A stretch of DNA of 55,365 bases from Phycisphaerae bacterium (lineage in GTDB: Bacteria; Planctomycetota; Phycisphaerae; Phycisphaerales; SM1A02). Position 1 is the first letter of the stretch; each line of letters opens with the position of its first letter. The stretch is taken from assembly GCA_016873275.1 (NCBI GenBank), contig VGXO01000016.1, forward strand, positions 1-55,365, read 5' to 3'. The notes beneath the pieces were generated by a model. The model did no database searches and was not told where the DNA came from. It saw only the letters and a program-made list of their open reading frames with translations. This document shows positions 7,435 through 15,962 of the stretch, one piece after another. Both the position numbers and the translations under genes were made by a program.

Positions 7435-7833
7435 ATGCAGCCAGGTTCGCAGGGCGTCATCGAGATCCGCGTGCGCTATGCCGAGTGCGACCCGATGGGC
7501 GTCGCGCACCACAGCGCGTACCCGCCGTGGTTCGAGATGGGTCGCACCGAGCTCCTCCGCGCAAGCGGGCGGAGCTACCGCGACCTCGAGGCGGAGGGGA
7601 TCCTCCTCGCCGTGGTGCGGCTCGAGGTCCGCTACAAGAAGCCCGCCCGCTACGACGACCTGCTCTCGCTCGCGACGCGGATCACCTCGCTCGGGCACGT
7701 GAAGATCGAGCACGCCTACGAGCTGCGCCGCGGGAGCGAGCTCCTCGCGACGGCGGAGACGACGCTCGCGTGCCTCGACCGCGAGGGTCGCGCCAGACCG
7801 CTGCCCGAGTTCCTCTCGCAGGCGGGGTCCTGA
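7435..7833 (+). CDS. YbgC/FadM-type acyl-CoA thioesterase
   Basis: The 132-residue single hot-dog-fold protein has the signature RVRYAECDPMGVAHHSAYPPWFE, in which the Asp is the catalytic residue of the 4-hydroxybenzoyl-CoA thioesterase family (YbgC, FadM). Length and motif are typical. It should hydrolyse acyl-CoA or acyl-ACP thioesters in the cytoplasm. In many bacteria a ybgC gene sits with tol-pal genes; none is here, so the physiological substrate is open. It converges on RNase Y, 31 bp away, with only a 5-bp hairpin between them (TCCCC-GCA-GGGGA at 7846-7858). Confidence 0.9.
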   Translation: MQPGSQGVIEIRVRYAECDPMGVAHHSAYPPWFEMGRTELLRASGRSYRDLEAEGILLAVVRLEVRYKKPARYDDLLSLATRITSLGHVKIEHAYELRRGSELLATAETTLACLDREGRARPLPEFLSQAGS

Positions 7834-7864
7834 CCGATCCGTCGCTCCCCGCAGGGGACCGCGG

Positions 7865-9481
7865 CTAGCGAGCGGTCGCCTCGGCGCGGACCTCGCGGAG
7901 CACGGTCACCTTGATCTCGCCGGGGAAGGTCATCTCCTCCTCGACCCGCTTGGCGATCGCGGTGGCGATCGCGAAGGTCTGCACGTCGTCCGCCTGCCTC
8001 GCGTCGACGATGACCCGCACCTCGCGACCCGCCTGGATCGCGTGCGCCTCCTCGACGAAGGGCTGCTCGCGGGCGATCGACTCGAGCTGCTCGAGCCGCT
8101 TGATGTAGAGCTCCATCGACTCGCGGCGGGCGCCGGGGCGGGCGCCGGAGACCGCGTCCGCCGCCATCACGATCGGCGTGTAGGGCGTGGTCGCGGGGAT
8201 GTCGCCGTGGTGACCGCCGATCGCGTTCAGGACCGCCTCGGACTTCTCGCCGTACTTGCGGGCGAACTCCATGCCGATCGCCGGATGCCCGCCCTCCATC
8301 TCGTGGTCCATCGCCTTGCCGATGTCGTGCAGGAATCCGCAGCGGCGGGCGACCTGTCCGTCGAGTCCGAGCTGGTCCGCGATGATCTGGCTGAGGTAGG
8401 CGACCTCGATCGAGTGACGCAGCACGTTCTGCCCGTAGCTCGTGCGGAAGTGGAGCTTGCCCATCGCCTCGGCGACCTTCGGGTGGAGCCCCCGGATGTT
8501 CGCCTCGAGCACCGCGTCGTTGCCGTGCTTGATGATCCGCTCCGCGACGTCCCGCTTGGTCTGCTCGACGATCTCCTCGATCCGCGAGGGATGCACCCGC
8601 CCGTCGGCGACGAGCTTCTGCAGGCTCTCCGCCGCGATCGCCTGGCGCACGCGGTCGAAGCAGGAGACGCTGATCACGCCGGGAGTGTCGTCGACGAGGA
8701 TGTCGACGCCGGTCGCCTTCTCGATCGCGCGGATGTTCCGGCCCTCGCGGCCGATGATGCGGCCCTTCATGTCGTCGGAGGGGATCTTGATCGAGCGGAC
8801 CGTGCTGTCGGCGACGTGCTCGGCGGCGAAGCGCTGGATCGCCATCAGGGTGATCTCGCGGGAGCGCTCCTGCGCCTTCCGCTCCGCCTCGTCGACGATC
8901 CGCTGGGTGAGGGCGGCGGCGTCGTGCTCCGCCTCGATCCGCACCTCCGCCATGAACGCGTCCACCGCCTGGTCGCGGGTCATGCCGGCGACCTCCGAGA
9001 GGCGCCGGGAGAGCTCGCCGCGGTCGCGGGCGACCTCCTGCTCGCGGGCGTCGAGCTCGCTCGAGCGGGCCTTCAGCGCCTCGTCGCGTCGGTCGATCGT
9101 CTTCTCCCGCTCGCCGAGCTGCTCGAGCTTGCGGTCGAGGACGTCCTCCCGCTTCGCGGCGCGGGACTGGCTCTGCTTCAGCTCCCCGAGGGTCGCGGCG
9201 ACCTCCTTGTCGAAGGCGTCGCGGCGCTCGGCGGCCTTCCGCTCCGCCTCGAGCTCGGCGGTCTTCGCGAGGGTCTCCGCCTCCGCCCGCGCCTCCTTGA
9301 GGATGAGCTCCGCCTCCATCCGCGCCCGCGAGCGGCGGGGCGCCATCACCAGCGCCGCCACCACCACGCCGAGGACCAGCCCGAGCAGGCCCGAACCGGT
9401 CATGAAGAGCCACCAAGACCCGCTCGGCGGGGGTGCCGCCGCAAGCAGGATGGGGAGGGAATCCAGGGTCAGCAAGGTCAT
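7865..9481 (-). CDS. rny: Ribonuclease Y
   Basis: This membrane-anchored endoribonuclease starts bulk mRNA decay. The 538-residue product has one transmembrane helix (about 20-47), a long charged coiled coil (about 50-195), a KH domain with the GRIIGREGRNIRAIE motif (about 225-290), and an HD domain with FLHDIGKAMDHE and GGHHGD (about 350-450) carrying the metal ligands. Length matches the family (about 520). The start at 9481 is set by AGGAGGT six nt upstream; the frame extends to 9646, but that extension is Arg/Pro-rich and lacks a ribosome site. An RNase Y gene fits a lineage that does not rely on RNase E alone. Confidence 0.97.
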   Translation of the reverse strand: MTLLTLDSLPILLAAAPPPSGSWWLFMTGSGLLGLVLGVVVAALVMAPRRSRARMEAELILKEARAEAETLAKTAELEAERKAAERRDAFDKEVAATLGELKQSQSRAAKREDVLDRKLEQLGEREKTIDRRDEALKARSSELDAREQEVARDRGELSRRLSEVAGMTRDQAVDAFMAEVRIEAEHDAAALTQRIVDEAERKAQERSREITLMAIQRFAAEHVADSTVRSIKIPSDDMKGRIIGREGRNIRAIEKATGVDILVDDTPGVISVSCFDRVRQAIAAESLQKLVADGRVHPSRIEEIVEQTKRDVAERIIKHGNDAVLEANIRGLHPKVAEAMGKLHFRTSYGQNVLRHSIEVAYLSQIIADQLGLDGQVARRCGFLHDIGKAMDHEMEGGHPAIGMEFARKYGEKSEAVLNAIGGHHGDIPATTPYTPIVMAADAVSGARPGARRESMELYIKRLEQLESIAREQPFVEEAHAIQAGREVRVIVDARQADDVQTFAIATAIAKRVEEEMTFPGEIKVTVLREVRAEATAR

Positions 9482-10082
9482 GCCGCACCTCCTCGACCGC
9501 CCGCCGATCAGTCGGCGGGACGCGGACCGGGCGACGACCCCCTCCGGGGGAGTCGTGCCGGCGGAGGCTGCCGGCCCGAGATGCACGCGAGGTTCGACCG
9601 GACGCCTCGGGGGGCGTCGGAGCTCAACCGCGACCGAGCGGATCAACGCCCGACGAGCCGACGAGGGTCCCGATGGACCGTGGGGGCTTCATCTGGGGCG
9701 TCGATGCGGGCACGAAGGGGTCTCGGAGGAGGACGGAGGGAAGAAGGTCGAATCGTCGCGTGAATCTATCTCGATCCTCCTCGTCCGCCGGGGGTCCGTC
9801 GGGACTCCTCGGGCGTCGAGACTGCCGCACAGACGGCTGGATCGGGGCTCGACCGCGTGGTCCGCGGGCGGTCCGTGAAGAACCCGGTCGGAGTGACCGG
9901 GAGAACGACCCAAGTATTCCGGTGCCGATCGACATGTCAAGGAAGGAACGAGGATCGGGCGGGATCCCGACCGATGCCTCGACCACGGGGGCGACGATCG
10001 GCGACCGTAGCGGAGGACTTGTCCTCGATCGTGGAGCGGGGAGACTGCGGTCTTCCACTGCCCGCGGCGACCCGAGCACCCG
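9482..10082. other. Long divergent intergenic region (601 bp)
   Basis: This region separates the rny start (minus) from the ABC permease start (plus). It holds a 7-bp perfect hairpin (CCCGGTC 9883-9889 with GACCGGG 9895-9901) and a GAGGAC-TT-GTCCTC inverted repeat (10013-10026), the latter 57 bp before the permease start. No convincing small gene or RNA gene is visible; open frames here look like shadows. Confidence 0.5.
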
Positions 10083-11906
10083 ATGCCCGCCTTCCTCGAC
10101 TGGTTCCTCCGCCTCGTCCCCCTCAACCCGATCGCGGTCCGCCTCGTCGAGGGCGGCGGTCGGCGGGCGCGGCACCTGACGATCCGTGCGGGCTACCTCG
10201 CAGGCATGATCCTGCTCCTCCTCGTCGCGCTCCTCGGTCCCAGCACCTCGCTCCGCGAGCTCGCCCAGCGGGGCGCCGGGGCGTTCACGCTGGTGAGCTT
10301 CGGGCAGGTCGCGCTGATCTGCCTGCTGACCCCGGTCTTCATGGCGGGAGCGATCGCGCAGGAGGCGAGCCCGCGCACCTGGGACATCCTGCTGACCACG
10401 CCGCTGCGACCGCTCCAGATCGTCCTCGGGAACCTCTTCGGGCGGCTCTTCTTCGTGCTCGCGCTCCTCCTCTCGACGCTGCCGCTCTTCGTGTTCCTGC
10501 AGGCGTTCGGGGGCGTGCCGCCGGGGAGCGTCGCGGGGAGCTACGCGATCGCCGCGACGAGCGCCCTCGTGGTCGCGGCGGTGGCGGTGACCCTCGCGGT
10601 CACCCGCACCGCGGGACGACGGGCGGTCCTCGTCTTCTACGTGACGGTCCTGATGATCCTCGCGGTGACCTTCGCGGCGGACCTCTGGCTGCGCGAGCCG
10701 ACCTCGCCCGGCTCGCTCGCGGACCGCACGACCGTGCTCACGCCGCTCAATCCCTTCCTCGCCCTCGAGGCGCTCCTCCTCACCAACCGCTACCAGCCGT
10801 GGGATCCGGCGACGGCGCCGGGCGGGGCGATCGGGCGGCTCTGGTTCGCCTCGCCAAGCGCGGCGTTCGTCTGGACCGGCGTCCTCCTCAGCACCGCCCT
10901 CGCGGTGTTCGGCGCGGCGAGGCTGCGGATGATCGGCGAGCGACCGGAGCGGGCGAAGCGGAGCGGCGGATGGCTCTCCCGCCCGGTCGAGGCGCTGCGG
11001 GCGCGATCGCGGGTCGGCACCAACCCCATCGCGTGGCGCGAGCGGACGCTGCGGGGACTCACCGTGGGAGGTCTCGTCGGACGGCTCGGCTTCGCCCTCG
11101 CGGGGATCGCGGCGGCGCTGGTGCTGCTGCTCCTCCATCGCCAGGGGACGCTCGACGGCTACGGGCTCCGCCTCGCCCTCGTCGCGGCGGTCGGCGCGGA
11201 GGTGGTGATCATCGTCCTCACCGCGCTCAACCTCGCCGCGACCTCGGTGAGCCGCGAGCGCGAGGACGGCAGCCTCGACATCATCCTGACCACGCCGATC
11301 CAGCCGGGTCCCTACCTCGCGGGGAAGCTGCAGGGGCTCGTGCAGTTCCTGCTCCCGATGATGCTCGTGCCGGTCGCGAGCCTCGGGCTCGCCTCGCTCT
11401 ACGTCGCGACCTCCGGCTTCGGCGGCGGCGTGGCGGTGACCGTGGACGAGGCGGTCGACGTGAGCACGGTCACCGTGCCGCTCGTCCTGCCGGAAGCCGC
11501 GCTCGAGCTCGCGGTCGTCCTCGCCGGCTTCGTCGGCTTCGCGGTGATGGTGGGGCTCCAGTGGTCGGTGCGGAGCCGCGGCAGCATCGGCGCGGTGGTC
11601 GGGGCGGTGGCGATCCTCGTCGCGGTCGGGGGCGCGGTCGGTCTCTGCGGCACGGCGGCGGGTCGCGGGATCCCCGTCCTCGGCGCGGTGATCGCCGCGG
11701 CGAGCCCGCTCAACCTCGTGGCGGCGGCGGCGTTCCCCGCGTCGGCGCTTCCGGCGAGCCTCCTCGATCCGGTCGCGGCGCGCTGGTCGCTCGCGGTGGG
11801 ATCGCTGCTCGCCGGCGCCGCGTGGGTGGGGCTCGTCTTCGCGATGCACTCGACGCTGAAGCGAACGTTCATGACGACCGTGCGTCAGCTCGCGGGCAGG
11901 AACTGA
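10083..11906 (+). CDS. Fused two-copy ABC-2-type transporter permease
   Basis: The 607-residue membrane protein has about twelve transmembrane segments. It carries the ABC-2 permease coupling motif twice: AQEASPRTWDILLTTPLRP near residue 100 and SREREDGSLDIILTTPIQP near residue 400, each followed by helices resembling GNLFGRLFF / GKLQGLVQF. This is an internal duplication, so one chain could form the whole transmembrane dimer. A cytoplasmic ATPase partner is required, but none is encoded on either side. ABC-2 permeases export polysaccharides, drugs or lipids, or assist gliding and secretion; the substrate is unknown. The start ATG 10083 has no Shine-Dalgarno. The gene converges on the cytochrome gene, 33 bp away. 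Confidence 0.85.
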   Translation: MPAFLDWFLRLVPLNPIAVRLVEGGGRRARHLTIRAGYLAGMILLLLVALLGPSTSLRELAQRGAGAFTLVSFGQVALICLLTPVFMAGAIAQEASPRTWDILLTTPLRPLQIVLGNLFGRLFFVLALLLSTLPLFVFLQAFGGVPPGSVAGSYAIAATSALVVAAVAVTLAVTRTAGRRAVLVFYVTVLMILAVTFAADLWLREPTSPGSLADRTTVLTPLNPFLALEALLLTNRYQPWDPATAPGGAIGRLWFASPSAAFVWTGVLLSTALAVFGAARLRMIGERPERAKRSGGWLSRPVEALRARSRVGTNPIAWRERTLRGLTVGGLVGRLGFALAGIAAALVLLLLHRQGTLDGYGLRLALVAAVGAEVVIIVLTALNLAATSVSREREDGSLDIILTTPIQPGPYLAGKLQGLVQFLLPMMLVPVASLGLASLYVATSGFGGGVAVTVDEAVDVSTVTVPLVLPEAALELAVVLAGFVGFAVMVGLQWSVRSRGSIGAVVGAVAILVAVGGAVGLCGTAAGRGIPVLGAVIAAASPLNLVAAAAFPASALPASLLDPVAARWSLAVGSLLAGAAWVGLVFAMHSTLKRTFMTTVRQLAGRN

Positions 11907-11939
11907 CGACGCGGCGTCGGCTTTCCTCGTGGTCGAGGA

Positions 11940-13913
11940 TCAGCCCCAGTTGGCGAGCTGCGTGGCGAGGTCGGCGCCGTTGACGACGCCGTCGCCGTTG
12001 AGGTCGGCGGGACAGGGACCCTTGGGCGGGCAGTTGCCCCACGCCGCGAGCAGCATGCTGAGGTCGGCGCCGTTGACGACGCCGTCGTGGTTCAGGTCGC
12101 CGACGATCGCCGGCGCGAGCTCGATCTCCGCCGCGTCCATGTCGACGGGGGCGCTCTTGCCCGCCCACTCCCAGAGGGCGTGCACCTCGTCGCCCGCGTC
12201 GTTGGTCACGTTCGCGTCGCGGAGGAACTCGATGTACTCGCGCGAGCTCGTCTGGTAGTAGAGGACCACCACCGCCCGCTCGGCGTTCGCGGGGATCGGG
12301 AAGGTCGTGTCGTCCCAGTACTGACCGTCGGCGTAGGAGTACGCCACCGGCTCCGCCTGCACCGCGAGGAAGCCCTTGTTGGTGAAGCCCCGCGGCGGGA
12401 TGCGGTTGTCGGAGAAGACCTTGTTGTTGAGGGCAAGGTGGAAGCTCTTCCCGGCGGGGAGTCCGGTGACCTTCGCCATCGCCCCGTCGAGACCGTGCTT
12501 CGCCTCGTAGACCTTGGTGTCGTCGCCATGGAGCGTCGCGCTCGCGAAGTCGTAGCGACCATGCTCCCTGACCACCTGACCGCCCGCGTCGAGGAAGCGC
12601 ACGTTGAGCCACATGCGGCGACCCTCGGGATAGCCGGTGGGGAGCTTGTGCCCGGTCTGGTTGATCACCCGCACGCGGATCGAGGAACCTTCCCGCACGA
12701 GCTCGAGGTCGGAGGCGTTGCGGAGGCTCTGCACGGTGCGGCTCATCGCCTGCTCGAGGCGCTCCTCGGTGATCCCGAAGAAGTCCGCCTCGTCGTCGAG
12801 GGCGTAGCGGATCGCCTTCATGACCCAGGTGTTCGCGCCGTTGAAGGCGTGCTGCGGCAGGTGCTGCCGCTCGAAGAAGGGCGGGTCCTGCCAGAAGGCA
12901 CAGCCGCCGCCGACCTGGTCGGGCATGTGGCAGTCCTGGCAGGTGGAGATCACGCCGGTGGGATGGTTGCCGCCGAAGCGGTCGTCGGGGAAGACCACGC
13001 CCTCGGTCGCGAAGAGGCTCATCCGCCACTCGCTGTAGGTGCGCTGCTCGGGGAACATGTCCCGCGGGTCCTGCGTCGGATGAGGGGCGTCGAGCGGCGC
13101 GAGGGCGTAGGAGACCTCGCCCCTCTTGCCCACCTTCTTCATCGTGAGCGGGTTGCTCACGTCGTGGCAGGTCGCGCAGAACTCGCTCGTCTTGTGGAAG
13201 GGCGAGCTGATGAGCCGCACCGGCTGCCCGAGCGCGTCGAGCCCGTGCAGGTTCACCGGCACGTCGTCGGCGGGGGCGCGGCGGGTGTCGATCGGATCGA
13301 CCACGTAGCGGGCGTTGCCGAAGCCGGTCGGCAGCAGCCCTTGCTTCGCGAGCGAGGAGAGGATCGGGGTGTCGGGGTCAGGCTCGTCGCCGGGGTAGCC
13401 CACGGCGGGCAGCTTGCCCGGCACCGGGTTCACCGCGCGATGGCAGAAGTTGCAGTTGACCCCGTCGAAGTCGGAGAACTGGAAGTGGTCGGTGGTGCCG
13501 TCGAAGGATCGCCCGCCGAGCCACGCGCCTGGCGCGTGGCAGCGAATGCAGGTCTCGCCGCCAAGGTTGACGTCCTGGTTCGCGATCGCGAGCGCTGCGT
13601 GCCACACCGGATCCCGCGCTGACTGCCCCTTCAGGCTCACCACCCACGTGTCGTAGGGGGCGTCCTCGATGTCGTAGTCGGAGTGGCAGTAGGTGCAGGA
13701 GTTGCTCTCGAGGATCGGCTGGAACGCGAACGCGTCGGGCTCCGGCTGGGTGCCGGTCTGGCGGAAGTCCTCTTCGGTCGCCGGGATCCGCTTCTGACCA
13801 CCTGGAGGTCCGCCGCCCGCGACGAGCACCGGCAGCAGCGCGAGACCCGCCGCGCCCGCGGCGAGGAGCAGCGTGCGTCGGATCGTTCGGCGGCGGGGCG
13901 GCAGGTCGGGCAT
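11940..13913 (-). CDS. Five-heme cytochrome c with C-terminal dockerin tag
   Basis: The 657-residue exported protein has a signal peptide after RRRTIRRT (residues 1-35) and five CxxCH heme-binding motifs at C73 (CTYCH), C122 (CIRCH), C154 (CNFCH), C246 (CATCH) and C325 (CQDCH). A beta-rich region follows (about 395-590; VRVINQTGHKLPTGYPEGRR is typical of the C-terminal part of multiheme proteins of the cytochrome c554/NrfA-related group). The last 60 residues are two dockerin-type calcium loops (DLNHDGVVNGADL, DLNGDGVVNGADL). It probably works as a periplasmic or surface electron carrier or oxidoreductase. The start at 13913 is the best fit to the signal peptide but has no Shine-Dalgarno; the frame is open to 14207. 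No quinol-linked partner is adjacent. Confidence 0.88.
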   Translation of the reverse strand: MPDLPPRRRTIRRTLLLAAGAAGLALLPVLVAGGGPPGGQKRIPATEEDFRQTGTQPEPDAFAFQPILESNSCTYCHSDYDIEDAPYDTWVVSLKGQSARDPVWHAALAIANQDVNLGGETCIRCHAPGAWLGGRSFDGTTDHFQFSDFDGVNCNFCHRAVNPVPGKLPAVGYPGDEPDPDTPILSSLAKQGLLPTGFGNARYVVDPIDTRRAPADDVPVNLHGLDALGQPVRLISSPFHKTSEFCATCHDVSNPLTMKKVGKRGEVSYALAPLDAPHPTQDPRDMFPEQRTYSEWRMSLFATEGVVFPDDRFGGNHPTGVISTCQDCHMPDQVGGGCAFWQDPPFFERQHLPQHAFNGANTWVMKAIRYALDDEADFFGITEERLEQAMSRTVQSLRNASDLELVREGSSIRVRVINQTGHKLPTGYPEGRRMWLNVRFLDAGGQVVREHGRYDFASATLHGDDTKVYEAKHGLDGAMAKVTGLPAGKSFHLALNNKVFSDNRIPPRGFTNKGFLAVQAEPVAYSYADGQYWDDTTFPIPANAERAVVVLYYQTSSREYIEFLRDANVTNDAGDEVHALWEWAGKSAPVDMDAAEIELAPAIVGDLNHDGVVNGADLSMLLAAWGNCPPKGPCPADLNGDGVVNGADLATQLANWG

Positions 13914-14263
13914 CACGTCGGGCTCGGGACGGCGATTCAAGCGGAAGGAGGCGTTGGTTTCAACGGGGCGTGAAATCCGACCTCGGGTCCTTCGTGCCGG
14001 CGGCATCGGATGATCCGCCGGGGATCCGAACTTCTTCCCTCGTCGGAGGGTGCTGGTTCGCGTCGGAGTCGCACAGGGGGACTTGTCCCCCCTCTCGACG
14101 CGAGAAGGGGGGAGTTCGGGAGCGGCAGGACCTGCCCTCCGCCCGTCGATCGTGACTCGTTCGGCGGTCGGCGACGCCGCCTCCCGGCGAAGAACCTCGG
14201 GATCCACCTCGCCGACTCCGCGCGACCGCGCCGCCCTCGCGAAAGGGGTGTTCGGAGGTCCGA
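13914..14263. other. Divergent intergenic region with two competing hairpins
   Basis: This region lies between the cytochrome start (minus) and the lipoprotein start (plus). GGGGGAC 14076-14082 pairs with GTCCCCC 14085-14091. The same C-run (14087-14092, continuing to 14097) can instead pair with 14101-14112 (CGAGA-A-GGGGGG, one bulge). Only one of the two can form at a time. I see no coding region. Confidence 0.5.
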
Positions 14264-14269
14264 TAGACT
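14264..14269 (+). promoter_or_regulatory. -10 element of an apparently leaderless lipoprotein gene
   Basis: TAGACT ends 7 nt before ATG 14277, so the transcript should begin at the start codon. GGAGG at 14254 is too far (about 17 nt) to act as a Shine-Dalgarno. Confidence 0.5.
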
Positions 14270-14276
14270 CGCGTCG

Positions 14277-14999
14277 ATGCCGGATCGGCGACGAGCCTCA
14301 GCGTGGTCGGGGGGCGGTGCCGCCCTCCTCGGGCTCCTGCTTGCCGGGTGTGGAACGGCTCCCTCGACCGAGGCGTCGCGGCCCCTCGTCGTGCCGCCCG
14401 AGCGCTATCCGGAGGCGTTCGATGCCGCCGTCGCCGCCGCGCGGGACGCGGGGCTTCCGCCCTCGGTCCGCGACCGAAGCGGCGGGATCATCGAGACGGA
14501 GCCGCGGGTCGCGGGATCGGTGCTCGAGCCGTGGCGCTGGGGCGACGAGACGAGCGGGCAGGTCATCGAGAGCACGCTCCTCTTCCAGCGGCGCCGCGCG
14601 AGGATCGAGTTCGCCCCGGAGTCGCAGGTCGCGCCCCAGCTCGCCGATCCCGGCGAGGAGATCGAAGGACCGGCGCCGCCCGGTCGCCGCGGCGGCGGAC
14701 CGATCGACGTGACCGCCGCGAAGGAGCCGATCGAGGTGCGGGTCCTCGTCTTCATCGATCGCGCCTTCGTGCCCGGTCTCAAGAAGAACTCCTACAGCAA
14801 CACGCTCCGCACGACGTACACCGATCCGCTCCGACCCAACCGCGAGACGTGGACGCCGGTCGGTCGCGATCCGACGTGGGAGTCGCGGATCCGCGCGGAC
14901 CTCGAGCGGCGGCTCGCCCTCGGCGCCGCGGCGCCCGCGCCGCCCGCCGACGATCCCGACGACTCGGATGCCGACGCCGACGGCGAGGGAGCGTCCTGA
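14277..14999 (+). CDS. Lipoprotein of unknown function
   Basis: The 240-residue product has a classic lipoprotein signal: RRR near the N-terminus, a hydrophobic core and the lipobox LLAGC, so Cys would be lipidated. The mature part contains PERYPEAFDAAVAAARDAG and a beta-rich segment with RIEFAPES and IEVRVLVFIDRAFVPG, ending in an acidic, low-complexity tail (DDPDDSDADADGEGAS). I do not recognise a domain. The start is chosen at 14277 because the lipoprotein signal begins there and a -10 hexamer is correctly placed for a leaderless mRNA. It converges on the oppB-like gene with 9 bp between stops. Confidence 0.75.
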   Translation: MPDRRRASAWSGGGAALLGLLLAGCGTAPSTEASRPLVVPPERYPEAFDAAVAAARDAGLPPSVRDRSGGIIETEPRVAGSVLEPWRWGDETSGQVIESTLLFQRRRARIEFAPESQVAPQLADPGEEIEGPAPPGRRGGGPIDVTAAKEPIEVRVLVFIDRAFVPGLKKNSYSNTLRTTYTDPLRPNRETWTPVGRDPTWESRIRADLERRLALGAAAPAPPADDPDDSDADADGEGAS

Positions 15000-15008
15000 C
15001 GCAGGCGT

Positions 15009-15962
15009 TCAGCCGAGCTCGATCCGCGGATCGACCCATCGGTAGAGGACGTCGACCGCGAGGTTGAGGAGGACGAGCAGCGTCGAGTACGCGAGCACCA
15101 CGCCCATGATGAGGGTGAGGTCCTTCGCGAGGACGCCCTCGACGAAGAGCCGACCGATGCCGGGGATCGAGAAGACCTTCTCGATGACGAAGGAGCCCGT
15201 GAGGACCGCCGCCGAGGCGGGACCGAGGTAGCTGAGGATCGGGAGGAACGCGTTCCGCATCGCGTGGTGCCACGCGGCGCCGAGGCGGGACCGTCCCTTC
15301 GCGCGGGCGGTGCGGACGTGGTCGGAGGCGAGCTGCTCGAGGAGCCCGAAGCGGAGGAGCCGCGCGACGTACGCCGCCATGGGAAGCGACAGCGCGAGCG
15401 CCGGCAGCCACACGTGCGAGATCCCGCCCCAGCCCGCGACGGGCGCGATGCGCCACGAGACGCCGAGCCACACGAGGAGCCCCGAGCCGACCACGAAGGG
15501 CGGCACGCTGATCCCGACGAGCGAGATCACTTGCGCGACGAGGTCGCGCCAGGAGTCGGGGCGAAGCCCGCCCGCGAGACCCGCCGCGGTGCCGATCGCG
15601 AGACCGATGAGGATCGCCGCGGTGCCGAGCGCCAGCGACGTCGGGAGTCCCGCCGCGAGGATGTCGTTCACCGACTGGTCGGGGTGCCGAAGGCTCGGAC
15701 CAAGGTCGAAGACGCGGCTCGATCGACCGAGGAGCCACGCGGCGCCGCTCGCGCGGAAGAGGTAGTCGCCGGCGAACGCGACGGGATCGTCGAGGCGGTA
15801 CTGCGCCCGCATCGCCTTCTCGACCTCGGGCGGCGGGCGGCGCAGCTCGTCCTGCTCGATGGGATTGCCCGGCACGAGCCACGCGAGCGAGAAGGTCAGC
15901 AGGAAGACCGCGAGGAGGATCAACGGCAGCTGCACGAGGCGGCGGAGGACGAAGGCGATCAC
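15009..15962 (-). CDS. Peptide ABC transporter permease (DppB/OppB type)
   Basis: The 317-residue product begins IAFVLRRLVQLPLILLAVFLLTF, the standard first helix of DppB/OppB proteins, and carries the BPD_transp_1 domain with the EAA-type loop (RTARAKGRSRLGAAWHHAMRN) near residue 215 and the end motif VDVLYRWVDPRIELG. It forms half of the membrane channel of a peptide or nickel importer. The GTG start at 15962 overlaps the stop of the substrate-binding gene as GTGA, indicating translational coupling. The usual second permease (OppC) and ATPases (OppD, OppF) do not follow; a convergent lipoprotein gene lies immediately downstream. Confidence 0.93.
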   Translation of the reverse strand: MIAFVLRRLVQLPLILLAVFLLTFSLAWLVPGNPIEQDELRRPPPEVEKAMRAQYRLDDPVAFAGDYLFRASGAAWLLGRSSRVFDLGPSLRHPDQSVNDILAAGLPTSLALGTAAILIGLAIGTAAGLAGGLRPDSWRDLVAQVISLVGISVPPFVVGSGLLVWLGVSWRIAPVAGWGGISHVWLPALALSLPMAAYVARLLRFGLLEQLASDHVRTARAKGRSRLGAAWHHAMRNAFLPILSYLGPASAAVLTGSFVIEKVFSIPGIGRLFVEGVLAKDLTLIMGVVLAYSTLLVLLNLAVDVLYRWVDPRIELG

